This document shows positions 11,450-22,933 of a stretch of 64,000 nt of DNA, piece after piece. The notes beneath the pieces were generated by a model. It saw only the letters and a list, made by a program, of their open reading frames with translations. It ran no database searches and was not told the origin of the DNA. Source of the stretch: Camillea tinctor (lineage: Eukaryota; Ascomycota; Sordariomycetes; Xylariales; Xylariaceae); the NCBI GenBank assembly GCA_022578605.1, contig MU394071.1, positions 1 to 64,000 of the forward strand, in the 5' to 3' direction. The position numbers were made by a program, and so were the translations under genes. Positions within the stretch are counted from its first letter, which is position 1. Each line of letters opens with the position of its first letter.

Positions 11450-14400
11450 ATGACTCCCAACGTCGAGGCCGAAGTGCCTCACCACAATTTCGATGTACGT
11501 ATTATCATTACCTATGCTGCAAAGGGCAGGAATGGCGGGTCGTTATGACTTATTCTTGCTCTCTGTGACTTGGAATTGATCACCCCAAATGAACTTGCAG
11601 GCGCAATCGATTTTTAAACGCGAGATAGATTGTCTAACACTTGAATCCTCTAGACCATTCTCGTTCTCGACTTTGGATCGTAAGTCATTTTGGGTGTCAT
11701 TTCTTTCCCCCTTTGCCCTGTCCTGGCAACGGAATTTGTGTCTTAGAGCTAGCTAGGAGTATGTGTTCTCGCTCCGGAGACACAATAGCAAGAGCCAAAT
11801 GAGTTACTCGATATGGCAATTACTAACTCCTAACATTGTAGTCAAACGAGCCACCTTATCCTTCGTCGGCTTCGGGCTCTTGGCGTATTCGCTGAGCTCC
11901 TTCCTTGTACCACTAAGGTTACTGATTTGTCATGGAAGCCCAAAGGAATCGTGTTCTCCGGAGGTATCAAGTCTCGAAACTCATAGTTTGTGCCGAGGTC
12001 TAACTGAGCGACTAGGCCCTTCTTCTGTCTATGACGAGGGCTCGCCCCGTAAGATTGTCGTCCTCCGGGCATTCTATTACCTGTGCTCATATGTGTAGAT
12101 GTTGACCCCGCTGTTTTTGAGCTTGATGTACCCATTCTGTGAGTGCATTCTTCCTATTTCTCAAGTTTGGGAAATTCGACTAACATGAAGCATAGGGGTA
12201 TTTGGTATGACTGGTTTCCACGTCGACACATAGTGTGACACTAACACTATTGACCTAGCTATGGTTGCCAGGAAATTGCGTGGCGGATAGACTCAACGAG
12301 TGTGGCCCGCGGAGAGGCACGAGGTTTGCAACCTTTGAGATAACATCTAGGGTTATATCTAACCCTTCTCTCGTAGAGTATGGCCACGCCGACGTCAACA
12401 TAGTCAAGGTTAACAGTCATGTCGACCGGCTCTTCGCCGGATTGGGGGATGGGATTTCTGCGTTCATGTCCCACTTCGATAAGCTAATTAGCCTGCCTAC
12501 TGTAAGTGAAATTAAGTTGAATTTCGGGCAATTTGCTGACTCTAATAGGACTTTGTGGTCGTCGCTGCCACCAAGAACTCAGAGTATGCCGGAATTGCCC
12601 ATGAGAAGAAGCCTATTTTTGGTTTGTACTCACCAAACTGCTTTTGTTGTCCAGTAATGGAAGATACTAACGCATGGCGACTAGGCGTCCAATTTCATCC
12701 TGAGCTCGAACACGTTCGTCACCCCAAAGCAATACTCTAGGACTACCTCTAACAATCAGACATAGACGCCCCGTGGAAGCGAGCTTCTTCGTAACTTCAG
12801 CGTTGATATCTGTGGAGCCCAACCAAACTGGAAAATGGGCGATTTCGTTCAGCTCGAAATCGCTCGAATCCGGGATCTTGTTGGCGACCGAGCACTCGTC
12901 CTTGGGGCTGTTAGTGGTGGTGTCGACAGTACCGTAGGGGCGACCCTAATGCGCCAGGCTATTGGGGACCGCTTTAAAGCCATCCTTATCGACAATGGAT
13001 GTATGCGTTTTAACGAATGCGAGGAAGTCAAGGAGACGCTCGGAAAACACCTTGGTATTGATCTCACAGTTGTTGACGCTGGCGAGCTATTCTTACGTCT
13101 TCTGGCTGGTGTTTCTGATCCCGAAAAGAAGCGCAAGATTATTGGGTCGATTTGTAAGTACTTCGAGATGTCTTAGATGGGTTAGTGATGGTGGTACTGA
13201 CTGCATCGAAGTCGTCGATTTATTCGAGAAAGAGGCTATTAGGGTACGCTCAACCTTCACTGATGATCTAGGTGTATTGCTAATAAGGTTCTTAAGATTG
13301 AGGAAGAAGCAAAGAACACCCCCAATTCCGGGAAGGTCGAATGGTTTTTACAGGGAACATTGTACCCTGATGTGTAGGTCGTGCTCGAACTAGTTGCTGA
13401 GCCTAAGCTAATAGCACTTCAGAATTGAGTCTTTGAGCTTCCGAGGCCCATCCGCCACGATCAAAAGTAAGTAGTAATTCAATGAAACTTTGGGAGCAGA
13501 AAACTTCCCCTGAGAACCTGTGCAAGCTAGGCAACGGACAAAAAGCTGACAGCAGAGGTAGCACACCACAATGTAGGCGGTCTACCTGAGGTAAGCAATA
13601 TTAATGTTCTGGACACGAAAGCTACGATGATTAACTAGCATGTAGCGGATGATGAAGGGCGTAAGTTGAACTACTATGGCGGAGATTGATTCGAACTAAC
13701 ATGGACCTTTTTAGCAAGGTTTGCGTGTAAGTAACTATGCGTATCTTCATCGCACAAAAATGACTAACATGACTCCTCTCGCAGCTTATAGAGCCACTAA
13801 GACTTCTATTTAAAGACGAAGTGAGGGTAAGCGAAACTTGGGAGGTTGCAATTTCACTTGATTTATACTAAATTCCACAGGCAATTGGCCGACAGCTCGG
13901 CATACACGAGTCGCTAGTAAACCGCCATCCTTTCCCAGGCCCTGGCATTGCTATCCGTATCCTTGGCGATGTCACCAAGGAGCGAGTAGAGATCGCCCGT
14001 AAGGCTGACTTCATCTTTATCACAATGATCAAGGAGGCTGGCCTTTATGACCAGGTGAGTCGCGTTATGCAGGCAGAGACAAGTGTGAGCTAATTCTCCT
14101 CTAGATATCTCAAGCCTACGCTGGACTTGATACCAGCCGTAGTGTTGGTGTTTTTGGTGATCAACGAGTTTGGGGTTACATTGTGATCCTCCGCGCTGTT
14201 CGTACCAAAGATTTTATGAGTGCGGAGGTGTTTGACTTTGACAACTCCTTCCTCATGGTAAGCTACCCCTCGGCTATACTCTGGGTCTCTATTGGCTGGG
14301 GGTTACAGGCCACTATTTACGAACTTCCTCTAGATAGCCATTAGACCATTCTATGCTAACCTGTCTTACACAGAATGTTTCGCGCGCTATTTGTAATCAA

Positions 14401-14527
14401 GTAGAGGGTGTATCCCGTGTTGTCTATGATTTGTGAGTCAATTCTTCGCCTCTGCCAATGTCGAGTCACTAGCTAACATTGCCTTATTAGAACCTCGAAG
14501 CCCCCAGGAACTATTGAGCTGGAATAG
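11450..14527 (+). CDS. gua1: GMP synthase (glutamine-hydrolysing), 21 exons, apparently intact
   Basis: Final step of GMP synthesis: XMP + glutamine + ATP to GMP. Exons by eye: 11450-11494, 11654-11679, 11842-11963, 12016-12048, 12099-12138, 12196-12204, 12259-12323, 12377-12501, 12549-12621, 12685-12713, 12766-13153, 13212-13243, 13288-13373, 13423-13466, 13562-13590, 13715-13726, 13785-13826, 13881-14054, 14105-14257, 14374-14432, 14491-14527. They sum to 1623 nt, 540 aa, the normal length. The class-I glutaminase domain comes first, with ILVLDFGS, the nucleophile motif GICYG (Cys about 92) and FHPE (His184, Glu186). The ATP-pyrophosphatase domain has SGGVDS (about 239-244), and the C-terminal dimerisation region has [11 protein letters not shown] and LTSKPPGT. 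Introns are 44-162 nt, GT-AG, many with a CTAAC-like branch site. Read as genomic DNA it looks like a broken pseudogene; spliced, it is uninterrupted. Odd: about 20 introns where few are expected. Whether the genome has a second GMP synthase is unknown. Confidence 0.85.
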
Positions 14528-15117
14528 GTGGCATGATAAAGGGAAGGTAGACGGGAGATGGACTATTTCCTGCATTAAGCAGGAAAGAAAGATAGAAATT
14601 TAATATAAAGCATTTAAAGACTTTTTTAAAAAGAAAAAAGTATATAAAGTATAAAAGAATTATAAATAAAAACCACTTAATATATATATATAAAAGTATA
14701 ATTTAAGTTTAAATTATTTTTAAATTATATAATTAATTTTTTATTAAATAAAAATTTTACTTTATTTTATTTATATATATATATATATTTTTATTTTTTA
14801 TTAAAACTTATTTATTTTTTAACTTTTAAATAAAGCACTTTTTTAAAGTTAAAATAAATTAAAAACACTTATTATTTTTTAATAATTTTTTAATTTAATA
14901 ATATAATTTTTACTTAAAATTACAGCTTTTATTTTTATTAAATTTTTTATTAAGTTAAAAAAATTACGTAAATAAATATTTATTAACTTATAGCTATATA
15001 GTGTAATAATTAAATACTTAATAAACATTAATGTAAAATATTAATATAATAAGTTTAAATTTTATTATTATTTAAGTAATTAACTTTTTTAAAGCTTAAT
15101 ATTTTTATTACTAATAA
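14528..15117. other. AT-rich RIP-like spacer downstream of GMP synthase
   Basis: The GC-balanced gene island ends about 60 bp after the stop codon and AT-rich sequence resumes, including A/T dinucleotide runs near 14,680 and 14,775. No gene or RNA is visible. Confidence 0.7.
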
Positions 15118-15722
15118 TAATGATGATAATGATATATTTAACGTTTAAAGCAGGAGTTGGAGCTAAATTATTTACTATAAAGCGGTATTTAGTTATACTT
15201 TAAGCTTATGTAAACTATAAAACGGCAAAAGTAAAAAAGTTACTTTTTATACTTACATATTAAAATAAATAAAGAAAATTTTTTTACTTTTTTTTTTTAA
15301 GAATTATAGTTGTACTTTTTATTTAAGCCGTGTTTTTTTGCAATATTAATTGCTTTATTGTAGCTAACTTTTTTAAGCTTTATTAGTAATTATTGCTTTT
15401 TTTTATATAAGCTAGCTCGTGCAAAAAAAAATTACAAAGTTAATGTAGCTTTTATAGCTAATAAAATGCTAAGTTTTACGTTTTAAATAAACTTTAAGTT
15501 TTTATATTGTGTATTAAATATATTAGCATTTTATAATGTAATTAAAGTTTTATTTTTAACTGCATTAGTATATATAGTAATTAATTGCTTTAAAGTAATT
15601 AAAGTATTAATAGTAGTTTATAAAGTTATTATAACTTATTTATTTAGTTAAAAGCTAATATAAAGTTTAATAATTAAGCATAAGCTTTTTAAAAATAAAA
15701 ACTATAAATAGCTTTTATTTTT
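15118..15722 (-). repeat. Right arm of ~600-bp inverted repeat
   Basis: It opens with the SINE tail (ATGATGATAATGATATATTTAACG) and runs in the opposite sense to 10,079-10,687. The shared body includes the segment around 15,540-15,600 that mirrors 10,200-10,260. Heavily RIP-like. Together the arms bracket the GMP synthase island. Confidence 0.65.
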
Positions 15723-16980
15723 TATATAAGTAAAAAATATTTTATATTTACTATTTAATAAACATGTTATGTTTTTTAAGTTTATTAACGCGTTAAGTAT
15801 ATATTAAGGTAAAAAGTTTAAAAAAGTCGAAAAAAAATAGTTAAAACAATTAAAGCTAATACTTTTTTTAACTTATTAGTTTGCTTTTTTATTTTTAAAA
15901 ATATTTTTATATTTAAAAAACTATTAAATAATGTAAATAAAAAGGTAAATGCAGTCGATTATTTTTATAAAAGCAACAAAGTTAACTTAAAAGTTATTAA
16001 AAAAGTGGCTAAAAAGTTCTCGGATTACCGCTGTGTTATTTAAGCATAAATGGAGGCCGGTAGGAGCAGGAACAATGTTATGCCACTTCAATATTTTTAT
16101 TACTATTTACTTTATTTTTTTATAATTAATAAAGCATTATTAATATATATATTTATTTTATTAATATTTTAAAGTAATATTATTAAATGTTTAACATTAA
16201 TTATATAGCAATGTTAATAATTAACCTTATATTATTAACAATTTTATTGTAAATAAAAGCTATTAAAATATTAACGACCGAAACTTTTACGGTTAATAAC
16301 TTTATTTTTAACTAACTTTATTATTATTATTATTACTTTTTAATAAGGTATTTATTATTTATAACTTTATTATTAATTAACTTTATGTTGGTTATATTAT
16401 AGTTAATGATAATTAAAGGCCTATAGCCTTAGTTATCTCATATAAAAGGACTATAAAAAGGTTAACAACGCCATGTAACCTTTAATTAAATAGTTCTTTT
16501 AAAAGAAACACTTAAATACACCAGTTTTTAACCTTTTTATTTATTATTATGTTTTTTTTTACGTACGTTTATATACCTATAAGGCATATTAACAATAATT
16601 AATAAATAATTAACGTAAATAATTTTTATATAATTTTAATACGTTAATATAAAAGTTTTTAATAAAACTTTTTATTTTTACCGTTTTATAATTTATATAA
16701 ATTTAAAATTCTTAATTAATTAATAAATAATTTAAATAATTTTACTGTTTACGTTTTAAATATAAATACGTTTTAAATATAAAATAAATTATTATTATTA
16801 TTAATTTAGTTATATATTAAATTTTATTACCGATATTTTATTATTAACTTAATTATATAAATAGTGTATATAATTAAAAATGGTTAAATAATTAAAAAAT
16901 AAATTAATAACTATAATAAAAAATAAATAGGTAAAATATTATAATTAATTAATTTTTTTAATAAAAAACATCTTTTTAAC
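15723..16980. other. AT-rich block with decayed repeat copies
   Basis: 15,723-16,090 is a direct, less mutated copy of 3760-4130 and becomes GC-richer at its end (near 16,020-16,085). 16,250-16,800 resembles a further RIP-decayed element copy: 'CGCCATGTAACCTT' near 16,470 recalls the start of the tRNA-like head. No gene is visible. Confidence 0.6.
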
Positions 16981-18032
16981 AAAAAGCATAAATACCATTG
17001 TCACCGTCAGCGACTGTGGTTACCAACTTGACCATATATACCACCATAGATTTCATAGCGGTCGGCTATGGAATACTGATATCCTTTTGTCAGGATAGGC
17101 CAGTGCGCGCCGTTGGTCTAGTAGGCAGGTAGGTCGGTGGTCGCTATCCCTAACACCACATCATTGCGCACGGTTATAGATATATCCACCAATCAACAAT
17201 GCAGGCTAGACCGTGGGTGGAAAAGCCTAACTGTGAGAGAATCTTTACACTATATGCAAAACAGCTTTAATCTAGAGAACCTAGTCAAGGACTTAGCTAT
17301 TAGAGAACTCTGAAATGCCTCGGATATGGCACGCCGAGATTCCGTTGACAGCAAGAAAATGTGGTAGAGTCCCATTTAAAGCACTTCACTGGATCATAGG
17401 ACCGCCTTGAACACAACATGCTATATACCTACCCATCCCACCCACCCCATCTTATGTATATGATCATCTAATACTGCGTGGATATCCCGGCAACGACAGC
17501 TCTCGGATTTTGCGCTCATATACTTCCTGAGGAAGCTATCATTTGAAGATGCAGTGTTGTTCTACTAATCTCTCAACAGTGTGGTATACCCCTCCCAGTC
17601 GTGCTTCGAGTCTCTATCGACCCACTCCCTTCCACATCAACTATTCTAATAAGAGAACTCTTTTTTTGGTGTATGGTTGGCATGGGTGTGCTTTTCAGGT
17701 GCCTAATCTGTTGTAATACTCCGTATTGGTGCGTTAATTCGAATATATCCATCGTAGATCGAAGTATGGTACTTGAAGGGACCAGTCACCCCTGAAATAT
17801 ATAATTTGAACAGGACGTCATTACCTTGGATCCAATTAAATCTCAAGTTAGCCATTACGACAACTTCGTGGTCTGAACATGACGTCTCCGACAGTTACTA
17901 TAAAGTACGTAGGTCCTAGACACTGTTCGCCTATGGTGAACGGGATGAGGGTTGTCCATCCTTCATAGTCATTATTCTGTGGAGTCAACCACACTCGCCT
18001 ACTCCTTTGTTCGCCCTTTGAGTTCCTTAGCT
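16981..18032. other. Intergenic, normal composition, no gene recognised
   Basis: Base composition returns abruptly to normal at about 16,995. No open frame in this 1-kb stretch resembles a protein family. It presumably contains the promoter of the downstream secreted enzyme; no motif is asserted. Confidence 0.6.
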
Positions 18033-19334
18033 ATGTTATTCGTCCGGGTTTTGCTGTTCTCTTTTACATCATCCACAACCTTCGCTTTTCTTCACCCTGG
18101 CTTACTCGTAAATAACCAGGACATCACCCGCGCCAAAACTAAGATCGATGCCAAGCTAGAGCCTTGGTCGAGCTCCTGGAACAAACTTACTAGCATTCCG
18201 TATTCTAGTGCATCCTATTCTAGTAATGCTGTGAGCACGGTGAGCCGCAATTCGAACGGAGAACTTCTCTGGCATGATGCCGCAGCCGCGTTCAACCTCG
18301 CACTCCGTTGGAAAATTTCTGGAAACGACACATATGCGGCAACGGCTGCAAAGATCATAGTATCTTGGGCGGACACGTTAGAAGCTCTCTCCGGCAGTAA
18401 CGACGATGACTATCTTACTGCTGGGCTTCAAGGCTACGAACTTGCTAATGCTATCGAACTGCTACGAGACTATCCCCCCTTTGTTGAAAATGGTTTGTCT
18501 GCCGCCGCCTCCATGATGACCTCCATCTTTCTTCCAATGAATCTGGATTTCCTCAACCACGTCCTGGGATCTGAACACAACCACAAACATTTCTTTGCAA
18601 ATTGGGAACTGTGCAATGTTGCGTCAGCTATGGCTATTGCAGTGGTTGTCGATAACAGCACCTTGTGGGATTTTGCGGTAGACTACTTCAAAACCGGGAC
18701 TGGTAACGGCGCCATTAACAACGCGATCACAAACCTCGTACAAGAACCCGGCACCGGAAACTTACTCGGCCAGGGTCAGGAGTCTGGTCGAGACCAGGGC
18801 CACTCAGCTATGGATTACCAATTGCTCGGAGCCATCGGTCAGCAGGCATGGAATCAGGGTGAAGATCTCTTTGGCTATAATGATAGCCGAATCCTTCTTG
18901 GGTGAGTTGTGTGAGCATCTAATTTGCTGGTTGGCGCCTTTGAGTATGCATGCAGGTCCGGCGAGCAATCTGTTGACGTTTTGCTACATAGTGCCGAATA
19001 CTTCGCTCGATATAACTTAGGTTACGATGTGCCATTCGAGAATTACACAAACGGCATCGTGTCTTATAGCAGTATTAGTTCGTCCTCTCGTGGCGCTATC
19101 CGACCGGCATGGGAGGTCCTGTACGCCCATTACGTGCAAATAAAGGGCCTCAGCGCACCATGGACCACTGCGTATCTTAACAAAACACTAGAGAGATTCG
19201 GAGGTTTTGAGGAAGGGGCTGGCTCGTGGGGTGAAGGTTCTGGGCATTACGATGGACTTGGCTGGGGTTCTTTACTATACCATATGGAGGATTCCGACGT
19301 CTCAAAGGTGACGTCTAGATCATCTAAAGCATAG
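18033..19334 (+). CDS. Secreted alginate-lyase-like protein
   Basis: Likely cleaves an acidic polysaccharide by beta-elimination outside the cell; the exact substrate is unknown. Two exons, 18033-18901 and 18956-19334, intron GTGAGT...TGCAG, 415 aa. The first in-frame ATG is 18033; the open frame upstream of it has no ATG. The N-terminus MLFVRVLLFSFTSSTTFAF is a clear signal peptide. The mature start HPGLLVN and the helical segments WHDAAAAFNLALRW, LTAGLQGYELANAIELL and NHKHFFANWELCN follow the alpha/alpha-barrel layout of the alginate_lyase (PF05426) family, with Asn/His-rich active-site motifs. The C-terminus ends DGLGWGSLLY plus a short tail, as the family does. It sits alone between a RIP desert and a TIR element, a typical place for accessory carbohydrate-active enzymes. 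Confidence 0.8.
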
Positions 19335-19819
19335 GCAGGCCTTTGAGATCAATCTTGTTTCTTTCCTCTTCAGTTGCTAAGCTTTTATGAATATATTTTG
19401 AGGTTGCTCCCTGAACTGTGCTTCTCACAATTACTGTTGGAGGTTAGGTGGAACAAGGAAGGTTTCCATGTACATATGTAACGGCAATACATAGAAGTAT
19501 AGTCTAAATTCCTCACATAATATAGTGATTATCTAAGTACTAGGTTGATCCCCCGTGACAATTACTACCGCGCGAGAAGCATCGGTTTTGCGAATCGCTG
19601 TGATAGGTCTTTAACTTGACTATTTGGAAAATTTCTGAGGGGGAGGATAAATCAAGTTAGATCTTTTTGACTCCTTGGCTCAAGAACGATGTAAGCATGT
19701 GCTAGCTAGAGATCGAATGTTCTATATATCTCCTATTACTAAGTACTGTAACTGTCTTAATTTAGTACGAAAATGGAAATATTACGGTGATAAAAAACAA
19801 TATGTAATATTGTGGCGAC
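19335..19819. other. Intergenic 3' region, nothing recognised
   Basis: This is the 3' flank of the lyase gene, up to the TIR element. No coding potential beyond a short run of chance codons was seen. Confidence 0.55.
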
Positions 19820-19821
19820 TA

Positions 19822-19970
19822 CCATCAGACCCCACCTGGCGAGACACCCCACCTGGCGATACAGCAAAATTTAAAATTCTCCATATAAATTACACATACT
19901 TTAAATATTAATATTAAAGCTATTTTAAAAGCTATTAACTTAGTTTTTTAAGTTTATTAAACTTTTAATA
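19822..19970 (+). repeat. Left terminal inverted repeat
   Basis: Pairs with 20,838-20,982. The outer about 60 bp are perfectly conserved between the arms, and the inner part differs at a few transition sites. Confidence 0.8.
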
Positions 19971-20837
19971 TTAATTTATAATATAGAAATTTTTTATTTA
20001 ATTATATAATATAATTTATATAATAAATATTAATTAAACTTTATATATTATTTTTATATTTAAATCGATTAAATTTATAAATAAAAACTTATAATTAAAT
20101 AAATATTTTAATTAAAAAAATATTTATATATAATTATAAAATAATATAATATAAAAATAATTTTATACTTTAATTTTTATTATGTTTACTATTTTTAATT
20201 ATTTTATATAAATATAGTATATTTTATATTATAATTTCAATTTTATTACATAATATTAATATTTTACATGTTATAAATTTAAAATAATATAAATAATTTA
20301 TAATTCTACTTATATATAAAATTATACATTTATAACTATTTTAATTAATTAATTAAAAATTTTTAAAGTTTTTTATATAATATTATAAAAAACTTTTACC
20401 TATACTCCACTATAAAATTTTTAATACTTCACTATATTAGCGCTTAATTTTTTATTTTTTTATTTAAACTTTAAACCTTTATAATTAATTTAATAAAATA
20501 CTTATTTATAAATGGGTTTAAAATTTAAATTAATTAAAGTTTATTAAATTTATTAATTATTTTAAATTTTAAATTATTAAATATTTATATTTTATTATAT
20601 TTTATATAATATATATAATATATTAAGTTTTATTATAAACATTAAAAAATATATAAAATTAAAATTTTATATTATTATATATATAATTAAGTTTAATATA
20701 AGTTAAATTTATTATTTTAAAAAACTATTTATTTTTAATATTTAAATTAAGTTTTTTATTAAGTTTTATATAATATATATTAAATAAATAAAATATTATA
20801 TTTTATATTTAATATTTAATATTTAAAATTTAAAACT

Positions 20838-20982
20838 TAAAATATATTAAACTAAAAAAACTAAATTAATAGCTTTTAAAATAGCTTTAATATTAATTCT
20901 TAAAGTATATGTAATTTATATAGAGAATTTTAAATTTTGCTGTATCGCCAGGTGGGGTGTCTCGCCAGGTGGGGTCTGATGG
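20838..20982 (-). repeat. Right terminal inverted repeat
   Basis: Reverse complement of the left arm. Confidence 0.8.
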
Positions 20983-20984
20983 TA

Positions 20985-21021
20985 TTAAGGGAATCAGGAA
21001 CCGTAAAGATTAAGTGGCTAA

Positions 21022-21055
<34 letters not shown>

Positions 21056-21608
21056 AGTACTTATATGCTTACCAACAAAAAAAGGGAAAAGGAGGGAATG
21101 AAAATATCATAGTAAAAGTGATAATGTTTGAGGCTTGAGATGTGTTGGCAGTAGCCTGGGGTTTTACTATCTTTTATTGGGAAGGATCCTATACAACCAA
21201 GTCGCCATGGGCTTCGGATAACCTAGATCCTAGTTCGACCCCGCCAGGGGCTTACCTAAGGCTGCTAAGGGCAAGCTTAGCCAATTACACTAGGTTTAGC
21301 AGACTAGGTTAGCAGACTAGGCACCTAAGCTGCTAGGCTAGGTAGTCTGCTAGTGTACATGTAGAAGCAAAGCCACAGAAGCGCCATTATCGTTATCCAT
21401 CCAAATGTGTCTATTTATTTTATTTGCCAATCTTTACCTACCCCTACCCATTTTAATCCTCCCACCCATGCCGCCATTCCCTTCCGCCCACGGGAATGCG
21501 TAGACGTGGACCAGAGAGAACGAGAAAGATAGAGATAGAGATAAAGAAAAAAGAAAAAAAAGAAGGAAAGAGAAAAACAAAAGGCCAAGGTGAAGAGAGC
21601 TTTTCGCC
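20985..21608. promoter_or_regulatory. Upstream region of the XAP5 gene with a TA microsatellite and a hairpin sequence
   Basis: (TA)n at about 21,026-21,051. Around 21,285-21,355 the motif TAGCAGACTA is repeated directly and then appears inverted (TAGTCTGCTA), so a hairpin can form. A purine-rich leader precedes the start codon. No other gene is seen. Confidence 0.5.
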
Positions 21609-22933
21609 ATGTCCTCTTCAGAATCTAGGTTTACCTCACAAAACAAGACCACCCAAGAACGCATTTCCAACAATACAGTCGGTCTCGTCGCGCTCTCCGA
21701 CTTTCGCAAGCGACGCGCCGAGGTTCTTGAGCAGCAGGAACGCGAGGCTCGTGAAGCTGCCATCTCTGGCAGTCCCGTACCCACCCCCGACCGTTCGCTT
21801 ACCAGCACTCCTGACAACACGAATGCGAATGCGAGCGCTAGCGATTCGTCGGCCCCTCCCAAAAAGAAGAAAAAGAAGCCTGGCAAGTCCGGGAAGGCTG
21901 GCGGGGTCAAACTTTCCTTTGGCGGCGACCAAGACGATGACGAGGCCGATCGGGTCCAAAGTCAAAACCAGAACCAGAACCTGGATGGTCGAGACGCGAC
22001 AATAACAGGAAGCAAAGAAGGCAATGGCGAGAAGAAAGCCAAGTTCAAGGCCAATTCCTCTATCTCAGTAGTGCCCCGCTCCGTGACCAAGTCAGCCCTA
22101 CGCCGCGAGGCCGCCGAAAGGGAGATGTTGCGGCGCGAGTTCCTCGCACGCCAGGAGGCCGTTAAGGCGACTGAGATTGCTATACCTTTTGTCTTCTACG
22201 ACGGATCTAATATCCCCGGGGGTGTAGTGCGCGTTAAGAAGGGTGACTTCATATGGGTGTTTTTGGATAAGAGCCGCAAGGTAGGCGCAGACCGCGGTGT
22301 AGGCGAGAAATCGAACGCGCGGAGGGAGTGGGCTCGAGTCGGTGTCGATGATTTGATGATGGTTCGGGGAAATGTCATCATACCACACGTGAGTTATCCC
22401 TCTGCATTTCATTTACTTGTATGCCCTTCCCTATATACTAGCGGGCGTCTTTAGAAAGACAAAGGGGGAAAAATTCATATATATATATATATATGTATAT
22501 ATACATTATATGTTATGTGTAGCATATAACTATAAGAAAATAAGAAGCCTTAGCCCGAGATAGACTGCTAACTAGTCTACAGCATTATGAATTCTTGTTT
22601 TTTATCATGAACAGGACAATTGGTCCCACCGGAAGCCCCTTGTTTGCGTACAGCACCGACGCCCCGGAAAGGAAGGAAATCAATGCGCCCCAGGACAACG
22701 AGCTCAATGTTACTTCATCCACTGCCTTGAAATCTGCAAAAACACAGGCTTGCATAAACACCTTAGAAGGTGCGTCTGACGATGCTGCCTTCACAAAGGT
22801 AGTTGATCGAAGATGGTATGAAAGGAATAAACATATCTACCCTGCTAGCATGTGGCAAGACTTCGACCCAGAAAAGGACTACCAAAAGGAAATCCGACGC
22901 GATACCGGTGGTAATACGTTCTTTTACTCTTGA
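21609..22933 (+). CDS. XAP5 (FAM50) domain protein
   Basis: Nuclear, chromatin/RNA-processing-associated protein of the XAP5/FAM50 family. Exons 21609-22388 and 22583-22933 give 376 aa; the intron is GTGAGT...CTACAG with branch site CTAAC. The N-terminal third is charged and disordered, with an all-Lys nuclear-localisation patch (PKKKKKKPGK) and a QNQNQN run. The XAP5 domain starts at about 195 with IPFVFYDGSNIPGG, followed by VRVKKGDFIW, REWARVGVDDLMMVRG and, across the splice junction, IIPHHYEF. Further C-terminal hallmarks are VVDRRWYERNKHIYPASMW and the final DTGGNTFFYS. ATG chosen as first in frame. Convergent with the next gene. Confidence 0.92.

Larger units (their letters stand above)
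19822..20982. mobile_element. 1161-bp TIR element (Tc1/mariner-like MITE), RIP-decayed interior
   Basis: Inverted terminal repeats of about 150 bp begin CCATCAGACCCCACCTGGCG at 19822 and end with the exact complement at 20982. The element is flanked by TA on both sides (19820-19821 and 20983-20984), the target preference of Tc1/mariner elements. The outer 50 bp are GC-rich and contain a short direct duplication of CACCTGGCGA. The interior is nearly pure A/T with no transposase frame. It is therefore a non-autonomous element, or an autonomous one destroyed by RIP and deletion. Confidence 0.85.

Noticed and set aside
11842..13393. GMP synthase as a pseudogene with many frameshifts and stops
   Set aside because: Every break coincides with a GT-AG intron, and the spliced frame is intact at full family length.
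17601..17795. 64-codon frame upstream of the lyase
   Set aside because: Short, no homology recognised, no splice partner; treated as intergenic.
21225..21260. tRNA B box (AGTTCGACCCC)
   Set aside because: No box A at proper distance and no T-stem or acceptor pairing.
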